Positions 1-8,994 of a stretch of DNA of 10,370 nt are shown piece by piece. A model generated the notes under the pieces. It ran no database searches. It worked only from the letters and a program-made list of their open reading frames with translations, and had not been told where the DNA came from. The position numbers were made by a program, and so were the translations under genes. Location of the stretch: the NCBI GenBank assembly GCA_035591015.1, contig JAXIUW010226396.1:1-10370 (forward strand), given 5' to 3'. Source of the stretch: Cephalothrix simula (lineage: Eukaryota; Nemertea; Palaeonemertea; Archinemertea; Cephalotrichidae). Each line of letters starts with the position of its first letter. Position 1 is the stretch's first letter.

Positions 1-1650
1 TCGGCTTCAAAATCTCCTATATTTCCTATTTTTCAGCCACGATTTCATCCTATTTTCTCCTATTTTTCATAGAAAAAGTACTATATTCTATATATTTTGG
101 GCCTCAAATTAGAGTGGGACCACTGAATCCGTAAAGGATAATGAAAACGAAGGAAGAGCCAAGGGCAATACATGCTACAAGCAAGGGTACAAGCACACTA
201 GGGGCGCTAGTATCTGCGATGTAAAGATACATATATGGTGTCCTGTGGCAGCTTGCGTTATATATAAGTCCGATGTTATTAAAAGTGAACCGGATTGACC
301 TAGTGGTAAATTAAATATAATCAATTAGATCTTTGGAAAAAGCAATAATCAGCCACTGGGCTATAATAAGATAGAGATCAAAGTCAGACATTTGGGTCAG
401 TTATCGGGGGAGTCAAAAGACATTCAGACAAAATATTTTATCATATTTGCATTACAAAGCAATCCATAAAAAGTATCAATATTTTTCCACAGAAAAACAT
501 TTTTGTTATTTACAGGATACATTTTTTTACAGCATCATAAAACGTCATATTTTGAGTCATGCAAAACACATTATAAAAATTTGCCTTAAATAGTACATAA
601 TTACAATATAATTATATAACATAATTGTGATTTTTTTAATATAATAACTATTTATTGACTGTTTAGTTAGTTTCTCCACGAAAGTTGAATTTTACAAATG
701 TAAGTCTTTTTCTCAATAATTGAATAGCATGGTCACGTAGCGTTAATTCCAATAGATGCACATATTTTGACCTAAGGGGGAGGGTTTTATAGAACAAAGT
801 AGTTCTGAATATAATTTAGTCATGTACACAGCTAGATAGCGTAAAGGTATTTTATTTACTTTGAATGTTTACTATGAATTATAATATGATTGTACAACTT
901 TACCTGTATTTTCCAATCTATTTTAAGGAATCTGTAATCAGTTATTGATTTTATTTTATTTTTTATCGACAAGCATTTTTTCGACAATAATGCTTGAAAT
1001 ATTTTGCAAAAAGTTTTTAGAGAAATATAACCCCTGAATAGAGTTAAACCATTTTAAGCACAATTGTTTCTATTCTATTTTAATCATTTTATCAGTAATA
1101 TTTATTTTAAAAGCATTATCAATTTAATCAACCTATATCAGCATATTTCAGAAATACCTTTATTTATCATTATCATGTTTATCATAGACATCTAGCGGTC
1201 CATGCTTATACCAGACCTTCTACTCCTAGTACCAGCTACTTTTTAGATCATTTGACACCGTTGTACATTGTGTAACTTGGGTTGAAGTTGTGTGATTCGG
1301 CCTTAAAAGCGGGCCATCCGAAGTAATATGATATAGGCCAGCAAATGTTCGGTTTAGCTCCACACGATAACCGTTTTGACCATTTTTAAGTGGTGGCCAA
1401 ATTGAATGACCCAAACCCAAACTAATTCTCGGGCTTATTCTTCAAAAAAATTGTAGAAAATGGCTCATCGAAGAAAGCTGAAATTTTGGGGCGTTTTTAT
1501 TGAATTACATGTATACATTTAATCTAGTGTTGTTGGGCCAAAAATATTTTAAAACTGTTTTGGGGCCTATTTTGAGATCCCTTGTGGTTTTTGGCGTACT
1601 CTGTTACCCTTAAAAATATAATTAGGGCCATATTTTTTAATTTGCCAAAT
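1..1650. other. AT-rich non-coding flank, no gene seen
   Basis: The first 70 bases hold short imperfect TCCTATTTTT repeats. The rest is AT-rich with homopolymer runs and no ORF that I can defend. A minus-strand frame at 1226-1420 (64 codons) starts in the middle of featureless sequence and matches nothing I know. No tRNA, rRNA or promoter was recognised. Confidence 0.6.
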
Positions 1651-1706
1651 TAAGGTCCTTGACCACAACGTTTTTAGAAAATGTGCAAATCAGTTGCTTA
1701 GATCCA

Positions 1707-2069
1707 ATGCTCCCTTCTGGCACTACAAAAAAATACCCTTTAAAACAGGAGTTAGAATTCTGGGTCTTTTTAACTATGAACAGGCCCTATCTGGTGTTGA
1801 ACTATATTGTCGTAAATCCCATATTAGGTCATGAAGTGACCATAAGGTCGGTTATGCCCTGGACCCCCATATTTCAAAATGCTTTCCATACTCGTTTCAG
1901 TATAGAGTTACCTTCGCCAGCGACCATAGTGGAAACTACGATGAACCAGACGCAATATGCAGCCGCAAATGAAATGAGAATGATCATTCCGATCGAAGGC
2001 CAGACGCAATATATATATATTGTTAATATGCCCTACTTTCCACTATGGGCCGACGTGCGACAACTATAA
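1707..2069 (+). CDS. Unrecognised 121-codon ORF, possible gene fragment or exon
   Basis: The longest open frame in the window. It runs from ATG 1707 to a stop after residues VRQL; the frame stays open upstream to at least 1659. I do not recognise the protein. It has no predicted signal peptide or obvious catalytic motif. It is rich in hydrophobic and aromatic residues (FWVFLTMNRPYLVL, PYFPLW) and contains QTQY twice, because CAGACGCAATAT is repeated near 1949 and 2001; the second copy runs into an (AT)n tract at about 2009-2020. The amino-acid mix looks more protein-like than the other background ORFs. A splice-acceptor-like TTTTTAG lies just upstream (about 1671-1677). It could be an exon of another gene, a decayed mobile-element gene, or chance. 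Confidence 0.25.
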   Translation: MLPSGTTKKYPLKQELEFWVFLTMNRPYLVLNYIVVNPILGHEVTIRSVMPWTPIFQNAFHTRFSIELPSPATIVETTMNQTQYAAANEMRMIIPIEGQTQYIYIVNMPYFPLWADVRQL

Positions 2070-2420
2070 TAGAGATATCATAGCGCCGTCATTCTCGTCA
2101 CTCGACCTCATCATTATTCTTATTACTGATAAGTTGGTTCCATTTTAGCTTACATTTTTGTTTATAAGTGATCAAATGATCGAAATTGCTAAATGTTATT
2201 GGTCCTAGGTGAAAAGCTAAGAAAACATTGGTTTCTCATAATGGTCCTTGATGCATCTGTCTAAACAATTTTGAGTAGTTTGGCTTGAAGCAATTTTACT
2301 GAAATACCTACTGAAGCTATGATAATTCTCCTGCTTCTAACTCTTGAAGTTCCGTTTTCTGGTAGGCTATGACAATATTGAATGCTGATTAACACTTGCA
2401 AGGATGGTTTAACGTCAGAT

Positions 2421-2906
2421 TGTAAAGTCTCCCCGATTTTGAAATTAAATTTTTGGCCCTTTACACTCAACCAAAAACATCGGATGAACACTCGATCGAT
2501 GCGGAATTTTCTTTTATTTCATATAAAAAAAACCGCATCAAAATCCATTAAATATTTCTATGTCTAATACCTAATTTATATAGATCACTTTTGAGCCCAA
2601 TCTCAGGTTATTCCTAATCCCTAAGGTTCGCTAAATGGCGCTAAAATCGATTCAATGAAATATGCAAATTATCAGATGCTATTTTTCAAATAGCGAACCT
2701 CTGTCAGGGAGTAGCAAAGAGCTGATATTGGGCTCAAAAGTGCTCTACTAAATTGGGTATTTGGTATATAGAAATATTTAATGGATTTTGATGCGGTTTT
2801 TTATATGAAAGAAAATAAAATATCGCGTCCGTCGAGTGTTATCCAATATTGTTGGTTGAGTGTGAAGGGGGCAAATATTTAATTTCAAAATCGGGGAGAT
2901 TTTATA
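2421..2906. mobile_element. 486-bp near-palindromic foldback/MITE-like element
   Basis: The left arm (2421-2633) and right arm (2691-2906) are imperfect reverse complements over about 210 bp each. Checkpoints going inward: CTCCCCGATTTTGAAATTAA with its complement at about 2880-2898; CACTCAACC; the shared CCGCATCAAAATCCATTAAA with ATATTTCTAT; CACTTTTGAGCCCAAT; and finally AGGTTCGCTA (2624-2633) against TAGCGAACCT (2691-2700). Only about 57 bases (2634-2690) are left as a loop. There is no room for a transposase, so it would be non-autonomous. I could not define a target-site duplication. Similarity of the arms looks roughly 80-90% by eye. Confidence 0.75.
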
Positions 2907-3142
2907 AACCTTTCATATCCCCCTGATTATAGTACACTAAAAAATTAATGTAATTTTACAGGTAATTCATTGCAGTTCTGACACCAGGAATTTTCTTGCA
3001 AAATTACAATGTATCATTACAAAAATGTTATTTGACAGAAACAATTTCTGGCAGCTTAGTCGGCTATATAAAAATTATTTTATAATAATGTGCTCTGTAA
3101 TTTTTGTAATTAGTATACATATACGACCGAGAGGTACATGGG

Positions 3143-3190
3143 GTTATTACATTAAGTGGGGTTAGAAAACAAACCCCACACTGTAATAAC
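3143..3190. repeat. Short inverted repeat (hairpin)
   Basis: GTTATTAC (3143-3150) pairs with GTAATAAC (3183-3190), and inside these GTGGGGTT pairs with AACCCCAC, leaving a loop of about nine bases. It may be a remnant of a small transposable element; no target duplication was found. Confidence 0.55.
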
Positions 3191-3385
3191 TTCCCTGGCA
3201 TACAGACTTGAATCGGCTGATAGTGGCAGTTTATGAGTTAGTGCCAAACGGTTGATGTACCTTTTTTTTCATGTCACAATTTTTTATACTGACGTAGACC
3301 GACAAAACATAAAAAATACTGTGGAATGACGAAAAACATAGGCTAAAAAGCCTTTAGTATATCTCACTACCAACGAGGTGGGGGT

Positions 3386-3425
3386 GGTTTTGTATTGTTG
3401 GCTTCACCCCACAATACCAAAAAGG
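3386..3425. repeat. Short inverted repeat (hairpin)
   Basis: GGTTTTGTATTGT pairs with ACAATACCAAAAAGG, with one bulged base, around a 12-base loop TGGCTTCACCCC. It lies in the same GC-run region as the hairpin at 3143-3190. AGGTGGGG nearby (about 3376) and CCCCACCT (about 3607) are also inverted, which suggests a decayed element spanning roughly 3370-3620. Confidence 0.45.
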
Positions 3426-3894
3426 TCCACGATGTCCATTTCTACTCAAAAATCAGCCCTTAATGTATGCGTGTGCAGACAAATGGATGAGGCACAGTGA
3501 AATGTAAAAATTTCGCCCCCCCGTCGATATCTCCTAGAAAGGGCATCTATACATTTTTGGAAAGAGCATGAAAATACACACCATGGGAGGGTTTTTAAAT
3601 TGTTTTCCCCACCTGGTGGGGGGCACCCCACTTCAGAGTCGGTTACTGTCCATATGGCCAGTAAATTATGGCTTTAGGCACAGACCCAGTATGTTGAAAT
3701 AGGGTGCGTGGGGCGCAGTGGCGCCAAATGTGCAAAAAATTCGAAAATAGACTAAAGTCCCACTTTTAGTGGCCGGATGTTAAGGGAACCCCTCGAATCG
3801 GGTTAAACCAAAACTAGCTACCATAAATTGTTTGGCATATCAAGCATACCTAATAACAGGCTTTGCACAGCTTTGCACGAATCAGGCGTGATGA

Positions 3895-3919
3895 AGCCAA
3901 GTACGCCTCAACTTATTTT
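3895..3919. repeat. Dispersed repeat fragment, also at 9874-9898
   Basis: GCCAAGTACGCCTCAACTTATTTTT here and ACCAAGTCAGCCTCAACTAATTTTT at 9874-9898 agree at all but four or five of 25 positions, in the same orientation, about 6 kb apart. A third, shorter relative is ATACCAAGTCCTGCCTCA at 9331-9348. This suggests a dispersed repeat family in this genome. Confidence 0.45.
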
Positions 3920-5020
3920 TGTAACAACCTGTATACTTCATTTTCTTGGTGATACAGGCATGCAACAATAGCTAGATAACAAGAGTTTTGATTAAATTTC
4001 AAAATCGTTATATATAAAGATTCTTAAAATGGCATCAGTTTTCTTCCGGTTTCATATTCTGTATTATGTGTCTAGATAAAAACACCACCTTGTTATATTA
4101 TATTTTACACTTTTCGTTTTTATCGTGATGGTGAGATTATTCATTTACTGTATATCATATATTTCGCTTTTAGCAGACGGTAATAATTTCTTATCAAAAT
4201 TTTTAATTTGGAAAACATTGATTTAATCGCGACAAAGTTACGAATGTCAAATTCCATTGGCTCTGTGATGCGATAGGAGGGCGGTACATACTACTACAGT
4301 GAGCTCGACTCAAATTGATTTCAAATATCGTGTTATAAGTTTGATAAGTTTTTGTGCTGAATTCTGAGTTTCAGCCGCCTCTTCGAATGGTCATTCCAAT
4401 ATTGGTAATTCGACGTATCTGAAATTTGTGGAATGTTGTATAATAAACAATGATTTGGATACCTCTCTTGGAATTATATTTGGTTCAAATACTTAGTAGG
4501 GGACTAATGACTTTCGTAAAAGTGACATTATCAGATGAGATGGTTGTTATTACTTTGACTTTCCAAGGTATATAATTACGAAACATTGGTACTTCATCAT
4601 ATTTGGAGATCTTTGGAGTGTTTAGTTTTCATGGAATTATGTCTATAACTTAGCAATTACTGTTATAATTAAGGTTTTTGAAAGTTACTTATCATAAAAA
4701 AATTTCATGACATTAACATATGTTTTATATCTTTGTACTTTGCGAATCTAATTTTTAATTTGTGAAGGAGAATTTGCCTGTGGATTTTTCGGCGAATCAT
4801 CTTTGGGAACTTATTTCGCTTTCAGAAAAAAACACAGTAGGTCACAACAAAAAGTGTTAGAAAGTTTTGAATACTGCAGTCGGGTTTGTGTTAGGAAAAA
4901 TCATAGTGTTGTTAAAATATTGTGTTATCAATCTTTTGACCACGAACTGTTTGTGCTGGGAAAAATTTCCATATGTTGGCTACATATGAGGAATCGCGAA
5001 TGAAGAATTTGACTACAGGC

Positions 5021-5316
5021 ATGGGGACCCTCAGGGATCTTCAATTAGCATTACAAGAAAAGATCGAAGAGCTACGCCAGAGAGATGAATTGATTGATGA
5101 ACTTGAATCCGAACTGGACGAGAAAGATTCTGTAATTCAAAAGCTACAAAATGAATTGGATAAGTACCGTTCTGTACTTAAACCGGCCGCAGTTCAAGCC
5201 CAACAACGCTTAAGGGTTGTTAGAACTAAACGTTTGGCTATTTCTGGAGAGTCCTCTAAATTTTTGATGCCTAATGAACTTCTAGCTAGAGCAAAACGAG
5301 TATCAAAAGCCCTGAC
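5021..5316 (+). CDS. PRKG1: PKG I first coding exon, Iβ-type: leucine zipper and autoinhibitory segment
   Basis: This exon encodes the N-terminus of cGMP-dependent protein kinase I, a cytosolic Ser/Thr kinase activated by cGMP. The start MGTLRDLQ and the stretch [10 protein letters not shown], with [13 protein letters not shown] further on, match the vertebrate Iβ isoform closely. Residues at seven-step spacing (L4, L11, L18, I25, L32, I39, L46, L53) form an unbroken heptad ladder, the homodimerising and anchoring zipper. The Iα zipper cysteine is absent, as in Iβ. Residues 68-77, [10 protein letters not shown], are the pseudosubstrate segment, with S75 at the phospho-acceptor position. The start at 5021 is chosen for homology and for a good Kozak context (G at -3 and +4). 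In-frame ATGs at 4973 and 5000 follow a stop at 4937 and have weaker context. The exon ends at a GTAAGT donor (5317) after two bases of codon 99; reading through it meets a stop at once. The linker after residue 77 differs from vertebrates. An upstream non-coding exon is possible. Confidence 0.95.
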
Positions 5317-6820
5317 GTAAGTCAAATCTTTTTCATTTATTTAAGAATTTGTGTGACTTTTAGAATGGCGTTACATTTTATTTATAAATCATTTCAGCAC
5401 CCATGATTTTTTGTATAACATGGCTTAGGTCATTTTGTCATCTTTTCAACAGCATGATTGATATTTTTTCTAAATAGGTTCTTTTAATGATTGGGTGGCA
5501 AGACCTACGGATGTAACTCTCCCCTGTTCTGTAAAAAGCAATTCCCAAGAGCCAATGTTATGAGAATATTATTAATCTTTTGAGTAGTATTACCGTCCTC
5601 TATGAGGCATGTTAGTAGGGTGTTAATGAGTAAATATGGAGTCGGAAGTGACATTATTTTTTCACCGAATATGACCACTAAAATATATAAATTACTAGGC
5701 CCTTGTTATTGGTGAGGAAAACATTTAAACAAACAAAATGTTATCAATGTATTCATTGATTTATTATAGTGTAATCAAAGATTATAATTTAGTAAATGAT
5801 AACGTAATGGGTTAAAAACATATAAAATCTTTATAACTCATGATAAGTGCTAAAATTTAGGCGTTTTTATAGATTTGATTAATTTCAAATTTTAGTCATT
5901 TCAAATAAGAGCAAGTACACACTATTTTCACTATTTGTACAAGTTCCCCTTGGTCTCCCATATACTGTTGCCTAATCCACGTCAACTACACATGACTAAG
6001 TCTCCCCATAAGCCAATTTTTATCCTTAGATTAAGTCTGATCCTTCTCTTGGTTTTTACAATGTCTACTGATCACATGACTTTTAATGTAGTTTTTTCTG
6101 AAATTTATGCCCTAATGATTTGCATCATTAATTTCAGTATCCAATTAATTTTGCTGAAGGCTACAACCAATTCCATTTCAATTGCTATTAGTACCCTCTC
6201 AAAAGCCTTTTTGACTTTTCATGTCGTTTTACAATTTATTTGTTTTAATTTGTAAAATTTCTGGTAGTGAATAATCATCTGTAAAGGAGATTAAGAATTT
6301 CGATGTTGGTGGATTATAGAAATTAATTTTTGGAAAATAGAGTTACGAGAAACGCAAGAGTTATCGCCAGTAATTCATAAGTTACACAACTTTGAAGCCA
6401 TTTTATAGCTTCTTCTAATTGCTGGAATATTTATAGAGAAACCTTTGAAATGAAATTATTTTATAGATTAGAAATTAGAAACTTGCCTTATACAATGCTA
6501 GATCTAGTTGCAACATGTTCTTCGAATTTTCCGTGTTTTTGCAGGTTCAAAAATTCTCCAAAAATGTCTTTATTTTTATACTTTTCCCCAAGATTTCTTT
6601 GTGCTTCAGCAAGTTTTTTTCTTTTTATCTCCTTGCACTCACCTGCACTCACCCGGCTTGAGTCGGGGTATTTCGGATATATTACCCTCCGGACCCCGTT
6701 AAAACAGGGTGCCTTGCACTCCTCTAAAAACAGAAATCGATATTAGCAGGGGTGGAGGTGTGTTTGTCAGACAACTTCAGACACAAGCGCAAGATTGTTT
6801 AAATTGAGTTTTGAGACCCA

Positions 6821-7275
6821 CCACCCAAATTATCTGACAATTGGTAAAGTTATCTGACGCCGGCCAAGGAGACCACCCAATTTACCTGACATAAGACCAA
6901 AAAAATGACACCGGCCAAGAATACCCACCCAAAATTTTTGGCTTTCGCAACATTTTTTTCCAAAATTTTATTTTACGCGACAAAATTTTCTTCATACCAC
7001 CCAATTTTTCTGACGCCAGATAAATTTTATGACAAAAGTTTCTTTAGACCACCCAAGACAAATATTACAACAGATATTATTGACGCAACAAAATTTTCTT
7101 GATACCACCCGATTCGCCTGACGTCAGACAAATTTACGACAAATTTTTCTTGACACCACCCAATTTATCTTACGTCAGACAAATTTTTCCAGAACACCAC
7201 CCAATTTATCTGACGTCAGATAAAGTTTTTGGCAAAAGTTGCCGGACACCACCAATTTATCTGACATGTCATTTA
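6821..7275. repeat. Degenerate 52-bp tandem repeat (minisatellite) in intron 1
   Basis: A CCACCCAA-type motif starts at 6821, 6873, 6925, 6997, 7049, 7105, 7156, 7197 and, as CCACCAA, 7249. The spacings are 52, 52, 72, 52, 56, 51, 41 and 52, so the basic period is 52 bp with about nine copies. A typical unit reads CCACCCAATTTATCTGACGT followed by CAGA(T/C)AAA and an AT-rich tail often containing ACAAAA and TTTTCTTGA. Six copies keep TGAC or TTAC exactly 14 bases after the unit start and the last copy at 13. The third and fifth copies have diverged there. Confidence 0.85.
7205..7224. repeat. Perfect 20-bp palindrome containing TGACGTCA
   Basis: TTTATCTGACGTCAGATAAA is exactly its own reverse complement. 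Its centre TGACGTCA (7211-7218) equals the consensus full CRE, the element bound by CREB/ATF bZIP dimers. TGACGTCA recurs at 7119-7126, and variants TTACGTCA at 7170 and TGACGCCA at 7011 sit at the same unit offset. The palindrome is seen directly; any regulatory function is inference. Confidence 0.7.
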
Positions 7276-7732
7276 ATTTTTTTTTGTCGTTTGACAATTG
7301 GTATTAGCATTATATCAAAGATCATCAAACAGAACCAGGCAGGTAATAGTGCAGTGGTAGTTATAAGATTTCTATTGATATTTTATTATTAACGGAAACA
7401 CACGGTTTTGCCCTTAACATCTTTGCCCCAAAAACCCTTTTCCAAGTTCAGATCACTAACCTACTTCCCAACACAATTTATAGAACCACTCTACTTCTTG
7501 CTTGTGTTCTTCGCTCTAGGTGGCGACTATCGTTTCATAAACTTCCTTTGATTTTCCTTTAAATTACCCTAAAATATAGGAGATATTCGTGAAATTACAA
7601 TTTTGAATTCATGAAGTAAGCCTCAAAAGTTTTTTTTTTTTGCTTGGGCCCAAATCCTATTTCAGCGAACAATATATTTATTAATTTCTATGGCTATTGT
7701 AAATTGTAATTTCTAGTTTTTTCTAATTACAG

Positions 7733-7899
7733 ATCCAAGGACCTCATTAGACAAGCAATTCTCGAAAATGATTTCATGAAAAATCTAGATATGTCCCAAA
7801 TAAGGGAAATAGTAGATTGTATGCATCCTGTGGAACATAAAAAAGACAGCATGATTATCAAAGAAGGGGATGTAGGATCGTTGGTATATGTAATGGAAG
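7733..7899 (+). CDS. PRKG1: PKG I second coding exon: start of cGMP-binding domain A
   Basis: The exon follows an acceptor AG at 7731-7732. Its first base completes codon 99 (AC+A, Thr), and it encodes residues 100-154 plus the first base of codon 155. The translation starts [20 protein letters not shown] and continues through EIVDCM to [15 protein letters not shown]. This is the conserved lead helix and first β-strands of cyclic-nucleotide-binding domain A of PKG I. It begins at the SKDL residues where, as I recall, the alternative Iα and Iβ first exons join the shared body in vertebrates. The EGD-G-S-L-YV pattern is the family's β-roll signature. The 3' end is a donor reading G/GTAAAAAA at 7900, weaker than that of exon 1. 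The frame matches exon 3 (phase 1), so there is no frameshift or internal stop. Codon use is AT-rich like exon 1. Confidence 0.95.
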
Positions 7900-8138
7900 G
7901 TAAAAAAATCATGAAAATGCAATTTTTGATCACTATTGGTTTTCCTAATGTATGCGGTGATAGGAAGCCTTCCGTAATAAACTACGCACGAAAAATTTCG
8001 TATTTTGAAGCCATTCCGTCCGTTCACGCGCGCGCTTAAGGAAATTTTTAGACCTACTGCCCCTTAGATAAGAAAACGTATACCGATTGCGTGCGGCCCT
8101 ACAGACACTGTAGCTTGGTACGTAGTTTTTGGACGCTA

Positions 8139-8242
8139 ACCAGTAAAATCGCATTACTATGGGCTCCTGACAGTATGGTGCTCTGTGGGACGGCATAGTA
8201 ATAAACTGGTAAATAAAAACCATAAGGAATCGCGTATTCCTT
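8139..8242. repeat. Inverted-repeat segment in intron 2
   Basis: ATTACTATG (8153-8161) and CATAGTAAT (8194-8202) are perfect complements, and CCAGT (8140-8144) continues the pairing with ACTGG (8205-8209). Just to the right, AAGGAATCGCGTATTCCTT (8224-8242) is a second hairpin with a five-base loop. The surrounding 7960-8290 is CG-rich and probably belongs to the same decayed repeat material; it encodes no recognisable gene. Confidence 0.5.
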
Positions 8243-8300
8243 GCTATGCGGATTCGCATATCTCGTACCCTTAAGTTGTAAAATTTCACCTAAAATATCC

Positions 8301-8940
8301 GCAAGTCGCTAATCGTGTGCCCGCACATTGGAGAATACGCGAATGGGTGACCCGATTTGCGTCTGCAAGTCTTATTTACGAAAGGAGCTATATTCGTGTA
8401 CAGGTATTCTCTGATGTGAGTGCAGGCGACTTGGGGATGTACATTAAGGCCTTTGTCATATTGTAACTTGCGGATCGTACATTAGAGAATACCCGAATAC
8501 ATACAGCTGCTTTTCGTAAATGCTACTTGCTACTTGCAAATATGCAAGTCACGTTTGCGTATTCTCCAATGTGCAGATACGCGATTCACTACTTGCGAAT
8601 GTATTTATCTAGGCCTTGGTAATTTTACAACTTGCAGATACGCGACTCTCGAATACTCTAAAGCTTAATATGTAAATGCGGGTTTCACATTTGCAAGTCA
8701 CGTATTCGCGTATTCTCCAATGTTCGGATACGCGATTCGCTACTTGCGAATTCGCAAGTCCATTATTCTCTAATTCGCAGATGCGCTATCCAGGCCGTGT
8801 TCAGATTTCAAAACTAACATACGCAGCGCTAGGGTACGCGACTTGCGTGTTCTCAAATAGGCGGAGGCGATTCGTAACTTGCGGATGTACAGCTAAGCCT
8901 TTGTCAACGTTTTCAACTTACGGATAAGGGACTTGCGAAT
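8301..8940. repeat. CpG-rich degenerate repeat family, left block
   Basis: Two direct copies of a unit of about 60 bp lie at 8543-8600 and 8692-8751. Each runs from TGCAAGTCACGT through GCGTATTCTCCAATGT and GATACGCGATTC to TACTTGCGAAT. Inverted pieces of the same unit occur at 8321-8344 (CCGCACATTGGAGAATACGC) and about 8477-8496. A second module, GTACAT..AGGCCTTTGTCA followed by AACTTGCGGATA, occurs at about 8436-8475, 8600-8644 and 8881-8925. The mixture of direct and inverted pieces, full of GCGAA/TTCGC words, shows a rearranged repeat rather than a simple tandem array. Confidence 0.75.
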
Positions 8941-8994
8941 TCACATACAGAAATGGATGATTTCAGGCATGACTTGGTGTTGGTATTAGGGGTA

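Larger units (their letters stand above)
2907..4970. other. Upstream non-coding region of PKG I with short hairpins; 5' UTR/promoter likely in right part
   Basis: No coding exon is recognised here. The left half (about 3130-3660) contains GC-rich short inverted repeats and C/G runs; the right half is AT-rich. The 5' UTR of the Iβ-type first exon and its promoter should lie upstream of 5021, but the transcription start cannot be fixed from sequence alone. A TATATAAAG at 4011-4019 and a GAGGGCGG at about 4277 are the only promoter-like words noticed; neither is placed convincingly. CTTTGCACAG and CTTTGCACGA form a tandem pair at 3861-3880. Confidence 0.5.
5317..7732 (+). other. Intron 1 of PKG I
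   Basis: This intron of 2416 bp interrupts codon 99 after its second base. It has a consensus GTAAGT donor and an acceptor TTCTAATTACAG; a TTCTAAT at 7721-7727 resembles a branch-point motif but sits very close to the AG. From 5323 to about 6600 I see only AT-rich sequence. An ORF at 5935-6255 is TTG-started, hydrophobic and unrecognised, and I do not call it a gene. Around 6633-6718 there are short CA/GC-rich repeats (TGCACTCACC twice, then TTGCACTCC) and a small CCCGGCTTGAGTCGGGG hairpin. A 52-bp minisatellite occupies 6821-7275. The segment 7276-7732 is featureless apart from poly-T runs. Confidence 0.9.

Noticed and set aside
290-315. GACCTAGTGGTAAA, resembling a tRNA/SINE A box
   Set aside because: No B box or tail was found downstream, so an isolated A-box-like word is not enough.
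4011-4019. TATATAAAG as a TATA box for the PKG gene
   Set aside because: It lies about 1 kb from the start codon in AT-rich DNA where such words are expected by chance, and no initiator or downstream element supports it.
4803-5003. 66-codon ORF just upstream of the PKG start
   Set aside because: It has a TTG start, is in a different frame from the zipper and has no recognisable content; it is most likely 5' UTR or promoter sequence.
4973-5020. Extended N-terminus of PKG starting at ATG 4973 or 5000
   Set aside because: Both ATGs lack a purine at -3, and the 16 extra residues have no counterpart in the Iβ isoform, whereas ATG 5021 matches the known MGTLRDLQ start.
5935-6255. 106-codon hydrophobic ORF in intron 1
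   Set aside because: It begins with TTG rather than ATG, consists of AT-driven Leu/Ile/Phe-rich sequence, matches no family I know and lies wholly inside an intron.
6821-7275. CRISPR-like array
   Set aside because: The units are degenerate tandem repeats without conserved-repeat/unique-spacer alternation, and the host is clearly eukaryotic.
7338-7362. GTGCAGTGGTAG, resembling a tRNA/SINE A box
   Set aside because: No B box (GGTTCGANTCC) follows at the expected distance and no cloverleaf can be drawn.
7776-8039. ORF covering exon 2 and running into intron 2
   Set aside because: The first part is real coding sequence, but after 7899 the reading ([10 protein letters not shown] and on) loses all PKG similarity, while splicing to 10241 restores it exactly.
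7945-8289. 114-codon minus-strand ORF, Arg-rich
   Set aside because: It overlaps the CG-rich inverted-repeat segment and has no recognisable domain. The Arg richness follows from the repeat's CG words, although a decayed element gene cannot be fully excluded.
8676-8927. 83-codon ORF in intron 2
   Set aside because: It is a translation of the degenerate GCGAA/TTCGC repeats; its apparent motifs repeat because the DNA repeats.
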